A stretch of 56,466 nt of DNA from Arthrobacter pascens (lineage in GTDB: Bacteria; Actinomycetota; Actinomycetes; Actinomycetales; Micrococcaceae): contig NZ_JAFHKT010000108.1 of assembly GCF_017052465.1 (NCBI RefSeq), positions 1-56,466 of the forward strand, given 5' to 3'. The notes under the pieces are model-generated. The model was not told the DNA's origin, did no database searches, and was given only the letters and a program-made list of their open reading frames with translations. Below are positions 16,643 to 25,506 of this stretch, one piece after another. A program made the translations under genes and the position numbers. How positions within the stretch are numbered: the stretch's first letter is position 1; the number at the start of each line of letters is the position of its first letter.

Positions 16643-18028
16643 ATGAAGTACGCCCAGTCCGTTCTGGACCTTATCGGCAACACCCCGCTGATCAAGCTCA
16701 ACCACGTCACCGACGGCATCCAAGCCACCGTCCTCGTGAAGCTGGAATACGTGAATCCCGGCGGTTCCATCAAGGACCGCATCGCGGCCAGGATGATCGA
16801 GGAAGCCGAGCGGGACGGCAAGCTCAAGCCCGGCGGCACCATCATCGAGCCGACCTCCGGCAACACCGGCGTCGGCTTGGCGCTTGTGGCCCAGCAAAAG
16901 GGCTACAAGTGCATCTTCGTCGTGCCCGACAAGGTCGGTGAGGACAAGCGGGCTGTGCTTCAGGCCTACGGGGCGGAAGTGGTGGTGACCCCCAGTGCCG
17001 TCGCCCCGGACAGCCCGCAAAGCTACTACAGCGTCTCAGACCGCCTCGTCACCGAGATTCCCGGTGCCTATAAACCGGACCAGTTCTCCAACCCCGCAGC
17101 GCCGCTCAGCCACTATGAATCCACCGGGCCGGAAATCTGGCGTGACACCGACGGAAGGGTGACGCACTGCGTCATCGGCGCCGGCACCGGCGGCACCATC
17201 ACCGGGACGGGCCGCTTTCTCAAGGAAGTCTCCGCGAACCGTGCGGAGTCCGACGGCGGCCGGGTCAGGATCATCGGGGCGGACCCCGCAGGCTCTGTCT
17301 ACTCGGGCGGCTCCGGCCGCCCGTACTTCGTCGAAGGCGTGGGCGAGGACATGTGGCCCGCCAACTACGACAAATCGGTTCCGGACCAGGTCATCGCCGT
17401 CAGCGACGCCGATTCCTTCGCCATGACGCGGCGGCTGGCCCGCGAGGAAGGCCTTCTGGTGGGTGGGTCCTCCGGCATGGCGGTGGTTGCCGCGCTGGAG
17501 ACAGCACGCGACCTCCCCGAGGACGCTGTGGTGGTGGTGATCCTGCCGGATTCCGGCCGCGGCTACCTCGCCAAGATCTTCAACGATCAATGGATGCGCT
17601 CCTACGGATTCCTCTCCGGCGGTGAGGAGGCATCCGTGGGCGAGGTCATCAAGTCCAAGACTGGTGAGCTGCCGGACCTGGTCCATATCCACCCCAACGA
17701 GACCGTCCGCGACGTCATCAACATCATGAACGAGTTCGGCGTCAGCCACATCCCCGTGCTGTCCCAGGAACCGCCCGTGGTGATGGGCGAGGTCCTCGGA
17801 GCGGTGGATGAGCGCTCGCTGACCGCGAAGCTGTTCCGCGGCGAGGCCCAGCTGACGGACAAGATCTCCGAGCACATGGGGGAGCCCCTTCCTGTCATCG
17901 GCTCGCTGGAGACCATTTCGGCGGCCCGCGAACTGCTGTCCGACGTCGACACCGTGATGGTGACGTTCGTCGGCGCCCCCATTGGCATCCTCACCCGCCA
18001 CGACCTCCTCGCGTACCTCAGCCACTAG
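16643..18028 (+). CDS. cbs: Cystathionine beta-synthase
   Basis: A 461-residue PLP enzyme of the CysK fold with a C-terminal CBS-domain pair. It condenses homocysteine with serine to form cystathionine. The PLP lysine is K44 in GGSIKDR, the phosphate loop is TSGNTG (71-76), and GAGTGGTITG lies near 190-199. Two CBS motifs (about 335-461) make it a true beta-synthase layout rather than a plain cysteine synthase, which lacks them. It is followed after 13 bp by the gamma-enzyme, forming a reverse transsulfuration operon. Start by TAAGTT 7 nt upstream of ATG. Confidence 0.92.
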   Translation: MKYAQSVLDLIGNTPLIKLNHVTDGIQATVLVKLEYVNPGGSIKDRIAARMIEEAERDGKLKPGGTIIEPTSGNTGVGLALVAQQKGYKCIFVVPDKVGEDKRAVLQAYGAEVVVTPSAVAPDSPQSYYSVSDRLVTEIPGAYKPDQFSNPAAPLSHYESTGPEIWRDTDGRVTHCVIGAGTGGTITGTGRFLKEVSANRAESDGGRVRIIGADPAGSVYSGGSGRPYFVEGVGEDMWPANYDKSVPDQVIAVSDADSFAMTRRLAREEGLLVGGSSGMAVVAALETARDLPEDAVVVVILPDSGRGYLAKIFNDQWMRSYGFLSGGEEASVGEVIKSKTGELPDLVHIHPNETVRDVINIMNEFGVSHIPVLSQEPPVVMGEVLGAVDERSLTAKLFRGEAQLTDKISEHMGEPLPVIGSLETISAARELLSDVDTVMVTFVGAPIGILTRHDLLAYLSH

Positions 18029-18041
18029 ACCAAGGAGCCCC

Positions 18042-19205
18042 ATGTCAGTCTCTGAAAACCAAGGATTCAACACCCGGGCCGTGCACGCCGGCCAGGCCTT
18101 CGAGCCGCGCACCGGCGCCGTGGTGCCGCCCCTGCACTTCTCCTCCACCTACGCCCAGGACGGCATCGGCGGGCTGCGCGACGGCTACGAGTACGGCCGC
18201 GGAACCAACCCCACCCGCGACGCCCTGCAGGAACAGCTCGCGGCCCTCGAGGGCGGCACGCACGCCTACTCCTTCAGCTCGGGACTGGCCGCCGAAGATT
18301 CACTCATCCGCGCCCTGTGCCGGCCGGGCGACCACATCGTGCTCGGCAACGACGCCTACGGCGGCACCTACCGCCTGATCAGCCGGGTCCTCGGCGACTG
18401 GGGGATCGGCAACACCCCGGTGGACATGTCCGACCTCGACGCCGTCGCGTCCGCCGTCGCGGCGCACAAGACGCGCTTCGTATGGGTGGAGACTCCCTCC
18501 AACCCCTTGATGAAGATCACCGACATCGAGGCGCTCGCCAAGGTGGCGCACGACGCCGGGGCCCTCCTGATCGTCGACAACACCTTCGCGTCCCCCTACC
18601 TGCAGACCCCGCTCGCCCTGGGCGCCGACGTCGTGGTCCACTCCACCACCAAGTACATCGGCGGCCACTCCGACGTGGTGGGCGGCGCCATCGTGGTCAA
18701 GGATGCCGAACTGGCCGAGAAGATCGGCTTCGTGCAGTTCGCGGTCGGCGCGGTCTCCGGGCCAATGGATGCCTTCCTCACCACACGCGGACTGAAGACG
18801 CTGGGCGTGCGCATGGACCGGCACAGCGACAACGCCCAGGCCGTGGCGGAATGGCTGCTGGAACGCCCCGAGGTGGAGGCCGTGCTGTACCCGGGGTTGC
18901 CCTCGCACCCCGGCCACGACCTCGCCAAGAAGCAGATGAAGAAGTTCGGCGGCATGATCTCGGTCCAGTTCAAGGGCGGTGAGGCGGCGGCACGGAAGGT
19001 CGCCGAATCCACCTCGGTCTTCACCCTGGCGGAGTCCCTCGGCGGCATCGAATCCCTGATGAACTACCCGTCCGAGATGACGCACGCCTCCGTGAAAGGC
19101 ACCGAACTGGCCGTCCCCGTCAATCTCATCCGGCTTTCCTGCGGCATCGAGGACGTTGAGGACCTCATCGCCGACCTCGAGCAAGCCTTCGCGTTCATCC
19201 AGTGA
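18042..19205 (+). CDS. Cystathionine gamma-lyase or gamma-synthase
   Basis: A 387-residue Cys/Met-metabolism PLP enzyme. The PLP lysine is K204 in STTKYIGGHSD, with YGRGTNPTRDALQ (51-63) and VDNTFASPYLQ (178-188) lining the active site. The C-terminal SLGGIESLMNYPS (LGGxExL) is typical of both cystathionine gamma-lyase and gamma-synthase, which sequence reading alone cannot separate. Its position 13 bp after cystathionine beta-synthase favours the lyase direction (cystathionine to cysteine). The ATG at 18042 has AAGGAG 6-7 nt upstream. Confidence 0.9.
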   Translation: MSVSENQGFNTRAVHAGQAFEPRTGAVVPPLHFSSTYAQDGIGGLRDGYEYGRGTNPTRDALQEQLAALEGGTHAYSFSSGLAAEDSLIRALCRPGDHIVLGNDAYGGTYRLISRVLGDWGIGNTPVDMSDLDAVASAVAAHKTRFVWVETPSNPLMKITDIEALAKVAHDAGALLIVDNTFASPYLQTPLALGADVVVHSTTKYIGGHSDVVGGAIVVKDAELAEKIGFVQFAVGAVSGPMDAFLTTRGLKTLGVRMDRHSDNAQAVAEWLLERPEVEAVLYPGLPSHPGHDLAKKQMKKFGGMISVQFKGGEAAARKVAESTSVFTLAESLGGIESLMNYPSEMTHASVKGTELAVPVNLIRLSCGIEDVEDLIADLEQAFAFIQ

Positions 19206-20560
19206 AGGTGACCCCGGAGGCCACCGGCCAGACGCTGGACGCACCTTCAGAGGCGGCAAGTTCCAGGGCGGCAGGTTCCAAGGCGGCAGCGCCCAACGCC
19301 GGCCGCGGCCACTCCGCGTTCGGATGGCTGGCGACGGCGGGCGGCGCGGTTGCCGTCCTCGTTGCCCTGGCGGTGCTCTACTCCCACTACGCCCCGGTGA
19401 TGAATGACTTCGAGGTGTATTACTACGGCGGCACCAAGGTGCTGCAGACCGGTGAGGGCGGAGTCGGCGAACTGTACGCAGTCCGCGACGGGCTGCCGTT
19501 TACCTATCCGCCGTTCGCCGCGCTGCTTTTTGCCGGCCTCGCGACGCTGACGTTCGGCCAGAGCAGCGCGCTCTTCATCGGCGCAGCTCTCGGGGGAGCC
19601 GCCGTGGTGTCCGCCTGGCTCAGCCGCCACTACTTCGGCCTGGGCCGCTGGCGCGAGGCAGCGGCGGACTGGCGCTTCCGGACGGTTGCGCTGGCAGGCA
19701 CCGGGGCGATCCTGCTCCTGGGGCCGTGGCGCGACACGTTTGTGTTCGGACAGATCAACATCATCCTGATGGGCGTGATCCTGACCGACTTTGCCCTCCA
19801 CGGAAAGTCCCGGGCCGGCGAAATCCGGTGGCCGGCCGGCCTGCTGATCGGTCTCGCCGCAGGCATCAAGCTGACCCCCTTGGCGTTCGGCCTGTACTTC
19901 CTGGTCCGCCGCGACTTCAAAGCCCTGGCCTGGATGGCCGCCGGATTCTTCGGCTCCATCGCGCTCGCCTGGGCGGCACTGCCGCACGCTTCGGCCGCCT
20001 TCTGGACCAGGATCCTGCCGGACACGGGCCGCATCGGCGGGCCCGCTTACGTGGACAACCTGTCCGTCAAAGGCCTGCTGCTGCACTTCGGAATGCCGGA
20101 CTCCGGCCTCACCAGCGTGCTGTGGCTCGTTCTCTCGCTTGCCCTGGTGGCCCTGGCCGCGCTCGTGATCAAGTGGGCGCTTGCCGTCGACGAGAACTTC
20201 GTGGCGGTGTCAGCAACGGCCGTGCTGATGCTCCTGATCAGCCCGGTTTCCTGGTCCCATCACTGGGTGTGGATGGCTGTGGCGCTGCCGTCCATGGCGT
20301 TCGCGATGCACCGCGTGCCCACGCGGAGCGGGAAGATGCAGCTGGCCGGCTGGATCATCGTGGCGGCGTCCGCCGTGGCGTTCTACCTGGCGCCCAAAGA
20401 CCTTGCCATGATGGCCGGAGCCGAAGAGTGGGGGAAGGACCCTTCGACCCAATGGCCTTTGATGGCAGCCAGCCTGGGCGTGCTCTGCGGCATTGCCCTT
20501 CTGGTGTATTGGGCCTTGGCCTACCGGCCTTCGAGGACCCTCTTCTCCGCGCCGAGATGA
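19202..20560 (+). CDS. GT87-family mannosyltransferase-like membrane protein (copy 1)
   Basis: 452 residues with about ten TM helices, of the DUF2029/GT87 family (PimE-like, polyprenol-phosphate-mannose dependent). Family features include an acidic loop after TM1 (MNDFEVYYYGG), FTYPPFAALLF, GPWRDTFVFGQIN, AAGIKLTPLAFGLYFL, YVDNLSVKG and ISPVSWSHHWVWM. It would add mannose to a lipid or glycan on the outer membrane face. The GTG at 19202 overlaps the stop of the preceding gene (GTGA). It is a paralogue of 22655-24064. Confidence 0.85.
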   Translation: MKVTPEATGQTLDAPSEAASSRAAGSKAAAPNAGRGHSAFGWLATAGGAVAVLVALAVLYSHYAPVMNDFEVYYYGGTKVLQTGEGGVGELYAVRDGLPFTYPPFAALLFAGLATLTFGQSSALFIGAALGGAAVVSAWLSRHYFGLGRWREAAADWRFRTVALAGTGAILLLGPWRDTFVFGQINIILMGVILTDFALHGKSRAGEIRWPAGLLIGLAAGIKLTPLAFGLYFLVRRDFKALAWMAAGFFGSIALAWAALPHASAAFWTRILPDTGRIGGPAYVDNLSVKGLLLHFGMPDSGLTSVLWLVLSLALVALAALVIKWALAVDENFVAVSATAVLMLLISPVSWSHHWVWMAVALPSMAFAMHRVPTRSGKMQLAGWIIVAASAVAFYLAPKDLAMMAGAEEWGKDPSTQWPLMAASLGVLCGIALLVYWALAYRPSRTLFSAPR

Positions 20561-20571
20561 CACTTCGCGCG

Positions 20572-20600
20572 TAGCTAGCTTTCTTCAAGAAAGTCAGCTA
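20572..20600. promoter_or_regulatory. HxlR-type operator palindrome
   Basis: A 29-bp palindrome: TAGCT at 20572-20576, CTTTCTT at 20579-20585, centre C20586, AAGAAAG at 20587-20593 and AGCTA at 20596-20600. It overlaps the -35 region and touches the -10 TAGGGT (20599-20604), so a bound regulator would block transcription of its own gene. Confidence 0.65.
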
Positions 20601-20604
20601 GGGT
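20599..20604 (+). promoter_or_regulatory. -10 hexamer TAGGGT, leaderless start
   Basis: TAGGGT is 6 nt before the ATG at 20611. Confidence 0.5.
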
Positions 20605-20610
20605 CGCAGC

Positions 20611-21168
20611 ATGGCTCTCCGCTCCGACTGGTCCCAACGTACGTGCAGCATGGCCCGCGGACTCGACATCCTCGGCGACGCCTGGGGGATGCTCGTCCTG
20701 CGCGAAGTGTTTTTCGGCAACGGCCGCTTTGACGCCATACGGGAGCGCCTCAGGGTGGCGGACTCCGTTCTCACCAAGCGGCTTGCAGCCCTCACTGACG
20801 CCGGGCTGCTGACCAGGAGGCCGTACGACGACGGCGGCCGCACCCGCCAGGAGTACGTGCTCACCGCTGCAGGCGAGGACGCCCTGCCGGTGCTCAACGC
20901 CGTCGTCATCTGGGCGGAAAAGCATCTGCCTGCCCCGTCGGACCAGGCCCACATGTATGTCATCCATTCGACGTGCGGCCGCCGGACCAGTTCGGCGGAC
21001 ACATGCACGGAATGCGGCGAGCGGCTCACTGCGGAAAACACGAGCTGGCACAGCCTGGCCCGGACCGGCGCGCCGGTACAGCTGGCAACCGCCGCAACCA
21101 AGGCCGCCGGAGCAATCAAGGCCACCGGCGACACCAACGCCACTGAAGACAAGGGGACAGCAGCATGA
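20611..21168 (+). CDS. HxlR-family transcriptional regulator with Cys-rich tail
   Basis: 185 residues. A winged-helix HxlR domain (about 5-105) has the conserved early C12, ILGDAWGMLVLREVF and the recognition helix VADSVLTKRLAALTDAGLL. A C-terminal extension holds H119-x2-C122-x9-C132-x2-C135, a possible zinc ribbon, followed by an Ala/Thr-rich tail. Such regulators usually repress a neighbouring gene and respond to electrophiles, thiols or small ligands. The stop overlaps the MFS start (ATGA), so the likely target is the transporter and itself. Confidence 0.88.
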   Translation: MALRSDWSQRTCSMARGLDILGDAWGMLVLREVFFGNGRFDAIRERLRVADSVLTKRLAALTDAGLLTRRPYDDGGRTRQEYVLTAAGEDALPVLNAVVIWAEKHLPAPSDQAHMYVIHSTCGRRTSSADTCTECGERLTAENTSWHSLARTGAPVQLATAATKAAGAIKATGDTNATEDKGTAA

Positions 21169-22574
21169 GCAGCAGCCAACGGACGCGGAGTTCGAGTGTT
21201 CGGCCCGGGATCCCGCCGGCGACGCCGCGCCGCCGGCTGCACCCGGCCTGGATCGTGGCGGCCGTGGCGTTCCTGGCCCTCGTGGGCGCGGCCGGCTTCA
21301 GGGCCGCTCCGGGGGTGCTCATGGTGCCGCTGCAACAGGAGTTCGGCTGGTCCACCACAGTGCTGTCCGCGGCTGTCAGCATCAACCTGGTCCTGTTCGG
21401 GCTCACCGCCCCCTTTGCCGCCGCCCTCATGGAGAGGTTCGGCATCCGCGCCGTCACTGCCTTCGCGCTCATGCTGATCGGCGCGGGCAGTGCCCTGACG
21501 GTGCTGGTCAACCAGTCATGGCAGATCCTGCTGACGTGGGGCCTGCTGATCGGGCTGGGCACAGGTTCCATGGCGCTGGTCTTTGCGGCGACCATTGCCA
21601 ACACGTGGTTTTCCAAGAGCCGCGGACTGGTCATCGGCATCCTGACCGCTGGCAGCGCCGCCGGCCAGCTGGTCTTCCTGCCCTTCATCGCCATGCTGGC
21701 GCAGGATCCCGGCTGGCGGCAGGCCTCCCTTCTGATCGCAGCGGGTGCCCTGGCCGTGGTCCCGCTGGTGCTGAAGTTCCTGAAGAACTCACCGGCCGAC
21801 GCCGGGGTGCTGCCCTACGGCGCGGAGGCCCCGGCACCTGAGGCCGCACCGGAGTCCGCGTCCCCTGCAGGGGCGGCAGGCGCGCCGGCGTCGGACACAC
21901 CGGCGGCCCGTCCCGCCGGCAACGCCGCCGTCCGCGCCCTTCAGGTACTCAAACGGGCCAGCAAGGTGCGCACGTTCTGGGCCCTCGCCGCCGGCTTCGC
22001 CATCTGCGGTGCCACCACCAACGGACTCATCGGCACGCACTTCATTCCCTCCGCGCACGATCACGGCATGCCGGAAACCACCGCGGCGGGCCTGCTGGCC
22101 GTCGTCGGGATTTTCGACATCCTGGGCACCATCGCCTCCGGCTGGCTGACCGACCGCTTCAACCCGAGGATCCTGCTTGCGGTGTATTACCAGTTCCGCG
22201 GCATCGGGTTGCTGGTGCTCCCGCTGCTGCTGAGCGCCACAGTCCAGCCCAGCATGATCGTGTTCGTGGTGATCTACGGGCTCGACTGGGTGGCCACCGT
22301 GCCGCCCACCGCCGCCATCTGCCGCCAGGTGTTCGGCGCCGACGGCAGTGTGGTGTTCGGCTGGGTGTTCGCCGCCCACCAGCTGGGTGCCGCCGCAGCG
22401 GCCCTGGCCGCGGGGGCGATCCGGGACGCCACCGGCCACTACACGTACGCCTGGTTCGGCGCCGCCGCGATGTGCACCATTGCCGCGGTCATCAGCGCCA
22501 CGATCCGCAAGGACGCGTCGAGGGCGGGGGACACGGGGCGCCGGGCTCCGTTGGAAGCGGCCAGCCCTCAGTAG
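21165..22574 (+). CDS. MFS transporter (monocarboxylate/oxalate-formate type)
   Basis: A 469-residue, 12-TM transporter of the MCP/OFA-like MFS group: GFRAAPGVLMVPLQQEFGWSTT at the first helix and WLTDRFNPRILLAVYYQFRG in the second half. The central cytoplasmic loop (about 205-250) is unusually Ala/Pro-rich. It could import or export an organic acid or drug; the substrate is unknown. The ATG at 21165 overlaps the HxlR stop by 4 bp, so the two are translationally coupled and share the palindrome-controlled promoter. Confidence 0.86.
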   Translation: MSSSQRTRSSSVRPGIPPATPRRRLHPAWIVAAVAFLALVGAAGFRAAPGVLMVPLQQEFGWSTTVLSAAVSINLVLFGLTAPFAAALMERFGIRAVTAFALMLIGAGSALTVLVNQSWQILLTWGLLIGLGTGSMALVFAATIANTWFSKSRGLVIGILTAGSAAGQLVFLPFIAMLAQDPGWRQASLLIAAGALAVVPLVLKFLKNSPADAGVLPYGAEAPAPEAAPESASPAGAAGAPASDTPAARPAGNAAVRALQVLKRASKVRTFWALAAGFAICGATTNGLIGTHFIPSAHDHGMPETTAAGLLAVVGIFDILGTIASGWLTDRFNPRILLAVYYQFRGIGLLVLPLLLSATVQPSMIVFVVIYGLDWVATVPPTAAICRQVFGADGSVVFGWVFAAHQLGAAAAALAAGAIRDATGHYTYAWFGAAAMCTIAAVISATIRKDASRAGDTGRRAPLEAASPQ

Positions 22575-22654
22575 AATGAGCGCGGGCGCCGCCCGGCATT
22601 TGACCGGGCCCGGGTCCTTCGGCACTGACGGCATCACACCACGGGGGACACTGA

Positions 22655-24064
22655 ATGGCACTGCTCGACGCCCAAACCAAGGGCGGTCCTCCTGACGCCC
22701 TTGCTACTGGCGCCCGCGCTCCTGACAGCCTGGCCGGTGACGGCCCGGCGGGAACGGTCACCAGGCAGGAACGGCTGCGCGATCCCCGGATCTCTGTGGT
22801 CGCCGCCGAGCTGCTCACCGTCGTCGCCGTACTGGTCGCCGCCGTTTTCATCTCATCGCGACTCGGCGACTGGAGCGAGAAGGGCGGGCTGGACTTCAGC
22901 GTCTACTGGCACGGCGGCAGGGTGCTTCATGAGACCGGCCTGGACCCCTCGGGTCTCTACCGCCTGACACTGGAATGGGCCGGCGGCCCGCAGCTGCCCT
23001 TTACGTACCCGCCGTTTGCTGCGCTCCTCTTCAGCCTGCTCGCACAGCTGCCGCAGGCAGCTGTCCTGATGTTGTTCAACGCCGCCGGAGTGGCTGTGGC
23101 CGCCTGGGTGGCGGCGAGGGGTGTCCGCTACTGGAACGCCAAACCTGACTGGCGCAGCACCTTTGCCGCGGCTACATGGCCCTCGCTGCGGAACCGGCTC
23201 GGGGCGGTGGTGCTGCTTCTGGCTGTCCTGAACCTCGGTCCGTGGCGGGAGACCCTGGCCTTCGGCCAGATCAACATCCTGCTCATGGGGATGATGGCGG
23301 CAGACCTGCTGGGCCGGAACGCCCGCTGGAGCCGGGGCCCGCCCGGGAGCGGATTCCTCGTGGGTGTGGCGGCGGGCATCAAGCTGACGCCACTCGTGTT
23401 TGGCCTGTACTTCCTGATGCGCAAGGACTGGCGCGGCCTGCTGAACATGGGCGCCGGATTCGCTGCCACCGTGCTGCTCGGCTGGTTCCTCCGCCCCGCC
23501 GAGTCCCTGCGGTTCTGGCTCGAGATCCTTCCTGACACGTCCCGGATCGGCGGGGCGGGGTACGTGGACAACCTCTCCATCAAGGGTGCGCTGCTCCACT
23601 TCGGCGTCCCCGCCGCCGGCGTCACCGTTCCGTGGCTGGTCCTGAGCCTGCTCGTGGTGGCATTGGGCGCGGCGGTCATCAGGACTGCCAGCGGGCAGGG
23701 CGTACGGGTGGTGGCCATTTCCGCCACGGCCCTCACTATGCTGCTGATCAGCCCCGTGTCCTGGTCCCACCATTGGGTCTGGATGGCCGCCGTGCTGCCG
23801 GCATTCGCCTGGACCCTGCGCCAAACGCCCCGCCGGCACAAGGCGGCGCGCTGGCTCATGGGAGGCCTGCTGGGTGTGTCGATTGTCGTGTTTTTCTTTT
23901 CGCCCAAGACCATCGGCTCTGCGCTGGGAGCGGAGAACCTCGACCTCCAAACGCCCGGGCTGTGGATCATGGCATCCAGTGCCGGCGTATTTTGCGGGCT
24001 GGCCATCCTGGCCTGCTGGTTCGTGGTGCTGCGGCGGGGCAACCACAAGGAGCTGCCGGCATGA
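22655..24064 (+). CDS. GT87-family mannosyltransferase-like membrane protein (copy 2)
   Basis: 469 residues, about ten TM helices, collinear with the protein at 19202-20560. It shares FTYPPFAALLF, GPWRETLAFGQIN, AAGIKLTPLVFGLYFLMRKD, YVDNLSIKG and ISPVSWSHHWVWM. The first 45 residues are a different hydrophilic extension. As a GT87 enzyme it should use polyprenyl-phosphate-mannose as donor. The ATG at 22655 has GGGGGAC nearby. Its stop overlaps the SDR start by 4 bp (ATGA). Confidence 0.85.
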   Translation: MALLDAQTKGGPPDALATGARAPDSLAGDGPAGTVTRQERLRDPRISVVAAELLTVVAVLVAAVFISSRLGDWSEKGGLDFSVYWHGGRVLHETGLDPSGLYRLTLEWAGGPQLPFTYPPFAALLFSLLAQLPQAAVLMLFNAAGVAVAAWVAARGVRYWNAKPDWRSTFAAATWPSLRNRLGAVVLLLAVLNLGPWRETLAFGQINILLMGMMAADLLGRNARWSRGPPGSGFLVGVAAGIKLTPLVFGLYFLMRKDWRGLLNMGAGFAATVLLGWFLRPAESLRFWLEILPDTSRIGGAGYVDNLSIKGALLHFGVPAAGVTVPWLVLSLLVVALGAAVIRTASGQGVRVVAISATALTMLLISPVSWSHHWVWMAAVLPAFAWTLRQTPRRHKAARWLMGGLLGVSIVVFFFSPKTIGSALGAENLDLQTPGLWIMASSAGVFCGLAILACWFVVLRRGNHKELPA

Positions 24065-24843
24065 GCCACGGTGTGGAACCCCAGCCTGCAGAACACCAGC
24101 GCAAGATGGCCCTGGTCACCGGCGTCGGCCGGCTGGCCGGGATCGGCGCCGGCATCGCCCGGCAGCTCGCCGCCGACGGCTGGGACCTGGTGCTGACCTA
24201 CTGGCAGGACTATGACGCCAGGATGCCATGGGGGATCCAGCCGGACGACGTCGAACGGCTCACCGCAGAGCTGGAGGCCATCGGCGCCAAGGTGGTGGCC
24301 GTGCCAGCGGACTTTCAGGATCCAGAGGCCGTGGACCGGCTGATGGCCAGCGTCGCGGAGCAGGCCGGCACGCTCCAGGGCATGGTGCTGAGCCACGCGG
24401 AGTCCGTCGATTCGGGGGTCCTGGACACCTCGCTGGAAAGCTTCGAACGCCATTTCGCCGTGAACACCCGCGCCAGCTGGCAGCTGGTGGCTGCGTTCGC
24501 CCGGCAGGCAGGGCACGACGGCGGCGCGATCGTTGCGCTGACCAGCGACCACACAGCGTTCAACCTTCCGTACGGCGCGTCCAAGGGGGCGCTGGACCGG
24601 ATCGTCATTGCCGCCGCCCGGGAGCTGGGGCCGCTCGGCATCAGCGCGAACGTGCTGAACCCCGGGCCGGTGGACACCGGCTGGATGGGCGAGGAAGTGC
24701 GTGAGGAGGGCACCCGTCGCCAGCCCGGCGGCAGGCTGGGAACGCCGGCGGACGTAGCGGGCACGGTGGCCTTCCTGCTGTCCCCGGCCGGCCGCTGGGT
24801 CTCCGGCCAGCTGATCAAGGCCGACGGCGGCTTCTCCGCCTGA
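24061..24843 (+). CDS. Short-chain dehydrogenase/reductase
   Basis: A 260-residue Rossmann-fold oxidoreductase. The cofactor loop TGVGRLAGIG is at 20-29. The catalytic residues are S162 and Y171-x3-K175 (LPYGASKGAL), and the C-terminal VSGQLIKADGGFS is typical of FabG-like enzymes. The insert TYWQDYDARMPWG after beta2 is unusual and may affect cofactor choice. NAD(P)-dependent reduction of a ketone or aldehyde is expected; the substrate is unknown. It is translationally coupled to the GT87 gene. Confidence 0.86.
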   Translation: MSHGVEPQPAEHQRKMALVTGVGRLAGIGAGIARQLAADGWDLVLTYWQDYDARMPWGIQPDDVERLTAELEAIGAKVVAVPADFQDPEAVDRLMASVAEQAGTLQGMVLSHAESVDSGVLDTSLESFERHFAVNTRASWQLVAAFARQAGHDGGAIVALTSDHTAFNLPYGASKGALDRIVIAAARELGPLGISANVLNPGPVDTGWMGEEVREEGTRRQPGGRLGTPADVAGTVAFLLSPAGRWVSGQLIKADGGFSA

Positions 24844-24912
24844 CTTCCGCCTGACCGGGCGGGCCAGTGCCCCTTAGCCGGTTTGAGGCTGCCGAAACAG
24901 GTTTCGATGAAC

Positions 24913-25461
24913 TCAACCAGCGGAGGCCGACTCCGGGGAAACCGGCCGCCAGGGGGAGAACCGGGGCAGCCAGCGCGGGACGTTCTCCCTGTAGACCTGG
25001 TAGTCGGCCCCGAATTTACGGGCCAGCGCAGGCTCCTCATAGAACTTCACGAACGCCGACACCGGCAGGGCGCCCAGCGCGGTGGCCACGAGGAGCTTCG
25101 GCTGGCCCAGCAGCAGCCCCTGCCCGGTCACGGCGGCACCAATCGCCACGTACATAGGGTTCCGCACAAAGCGGTACAGGCCTCCGACCACGAGGTGTTT
25201 CGGCGGCGCAAACGGCGCCGGCGTTCCTACTGCTTCCACGGCAAAGTGAACGAAGGAGTTGGCGATCACGGCCGCTCCGGCTCCGACCAGCAGGGTCCCG
25301 GCCAGCTGGGCCGGGGCGCCGCCGGGGACCGGGGTTTGCACCTTCCACCGGGTCACCAGCCAGGGAACCACTCCGGCCACGGTCGCGGGGCCGAGGGCGA
25401 ATATTGCCGTTCCTACCGCAGCACGCCTGCGTTCACTCCTGGAATCGCCGGTCTCCGTCAT
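24913..25461 (-). CDS. Isoprenylcysteine carboxyl methyltransferase-like protein
   Basis: 182 residues, integral membrane, with four or five hydrophobic helices. The SAM-binding signature of the ICMT/PEMT family is GLYRFVRNPMYVA, followed by a C-terminal EEPALARKFGADYQVYRENVPRWLPR. In bacteria such proteins methylate phospholipids, isoprenoid-linked or other small substrates; which one is unknown. I chose the ATG at 25461; longer in-frame starts to 25497 have no supporting site. Confidence 0.8.
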   Translation of the reverse strand: MTETGDSRSERRRAAVGTAIFALGPATVAGVVPWLVTRWKVQTPVPGGAPAQLAGTLLVGAGAAVIANSFVHFAVEAVGTPAPFAPPKHLVVGGLYRFVRNPMYVAIGAAVTGQGLLLGQPKLLVATALGALPVSAFVKFYEEPALARKFGADYQVYRENVPRWLPRFSPWRPVSPESASAG

Positions 25462-25506
25462 GCCGGTAATTCTGAACCGGCGTCCGGATGGCCACAAGAG
25501 TCTTGC

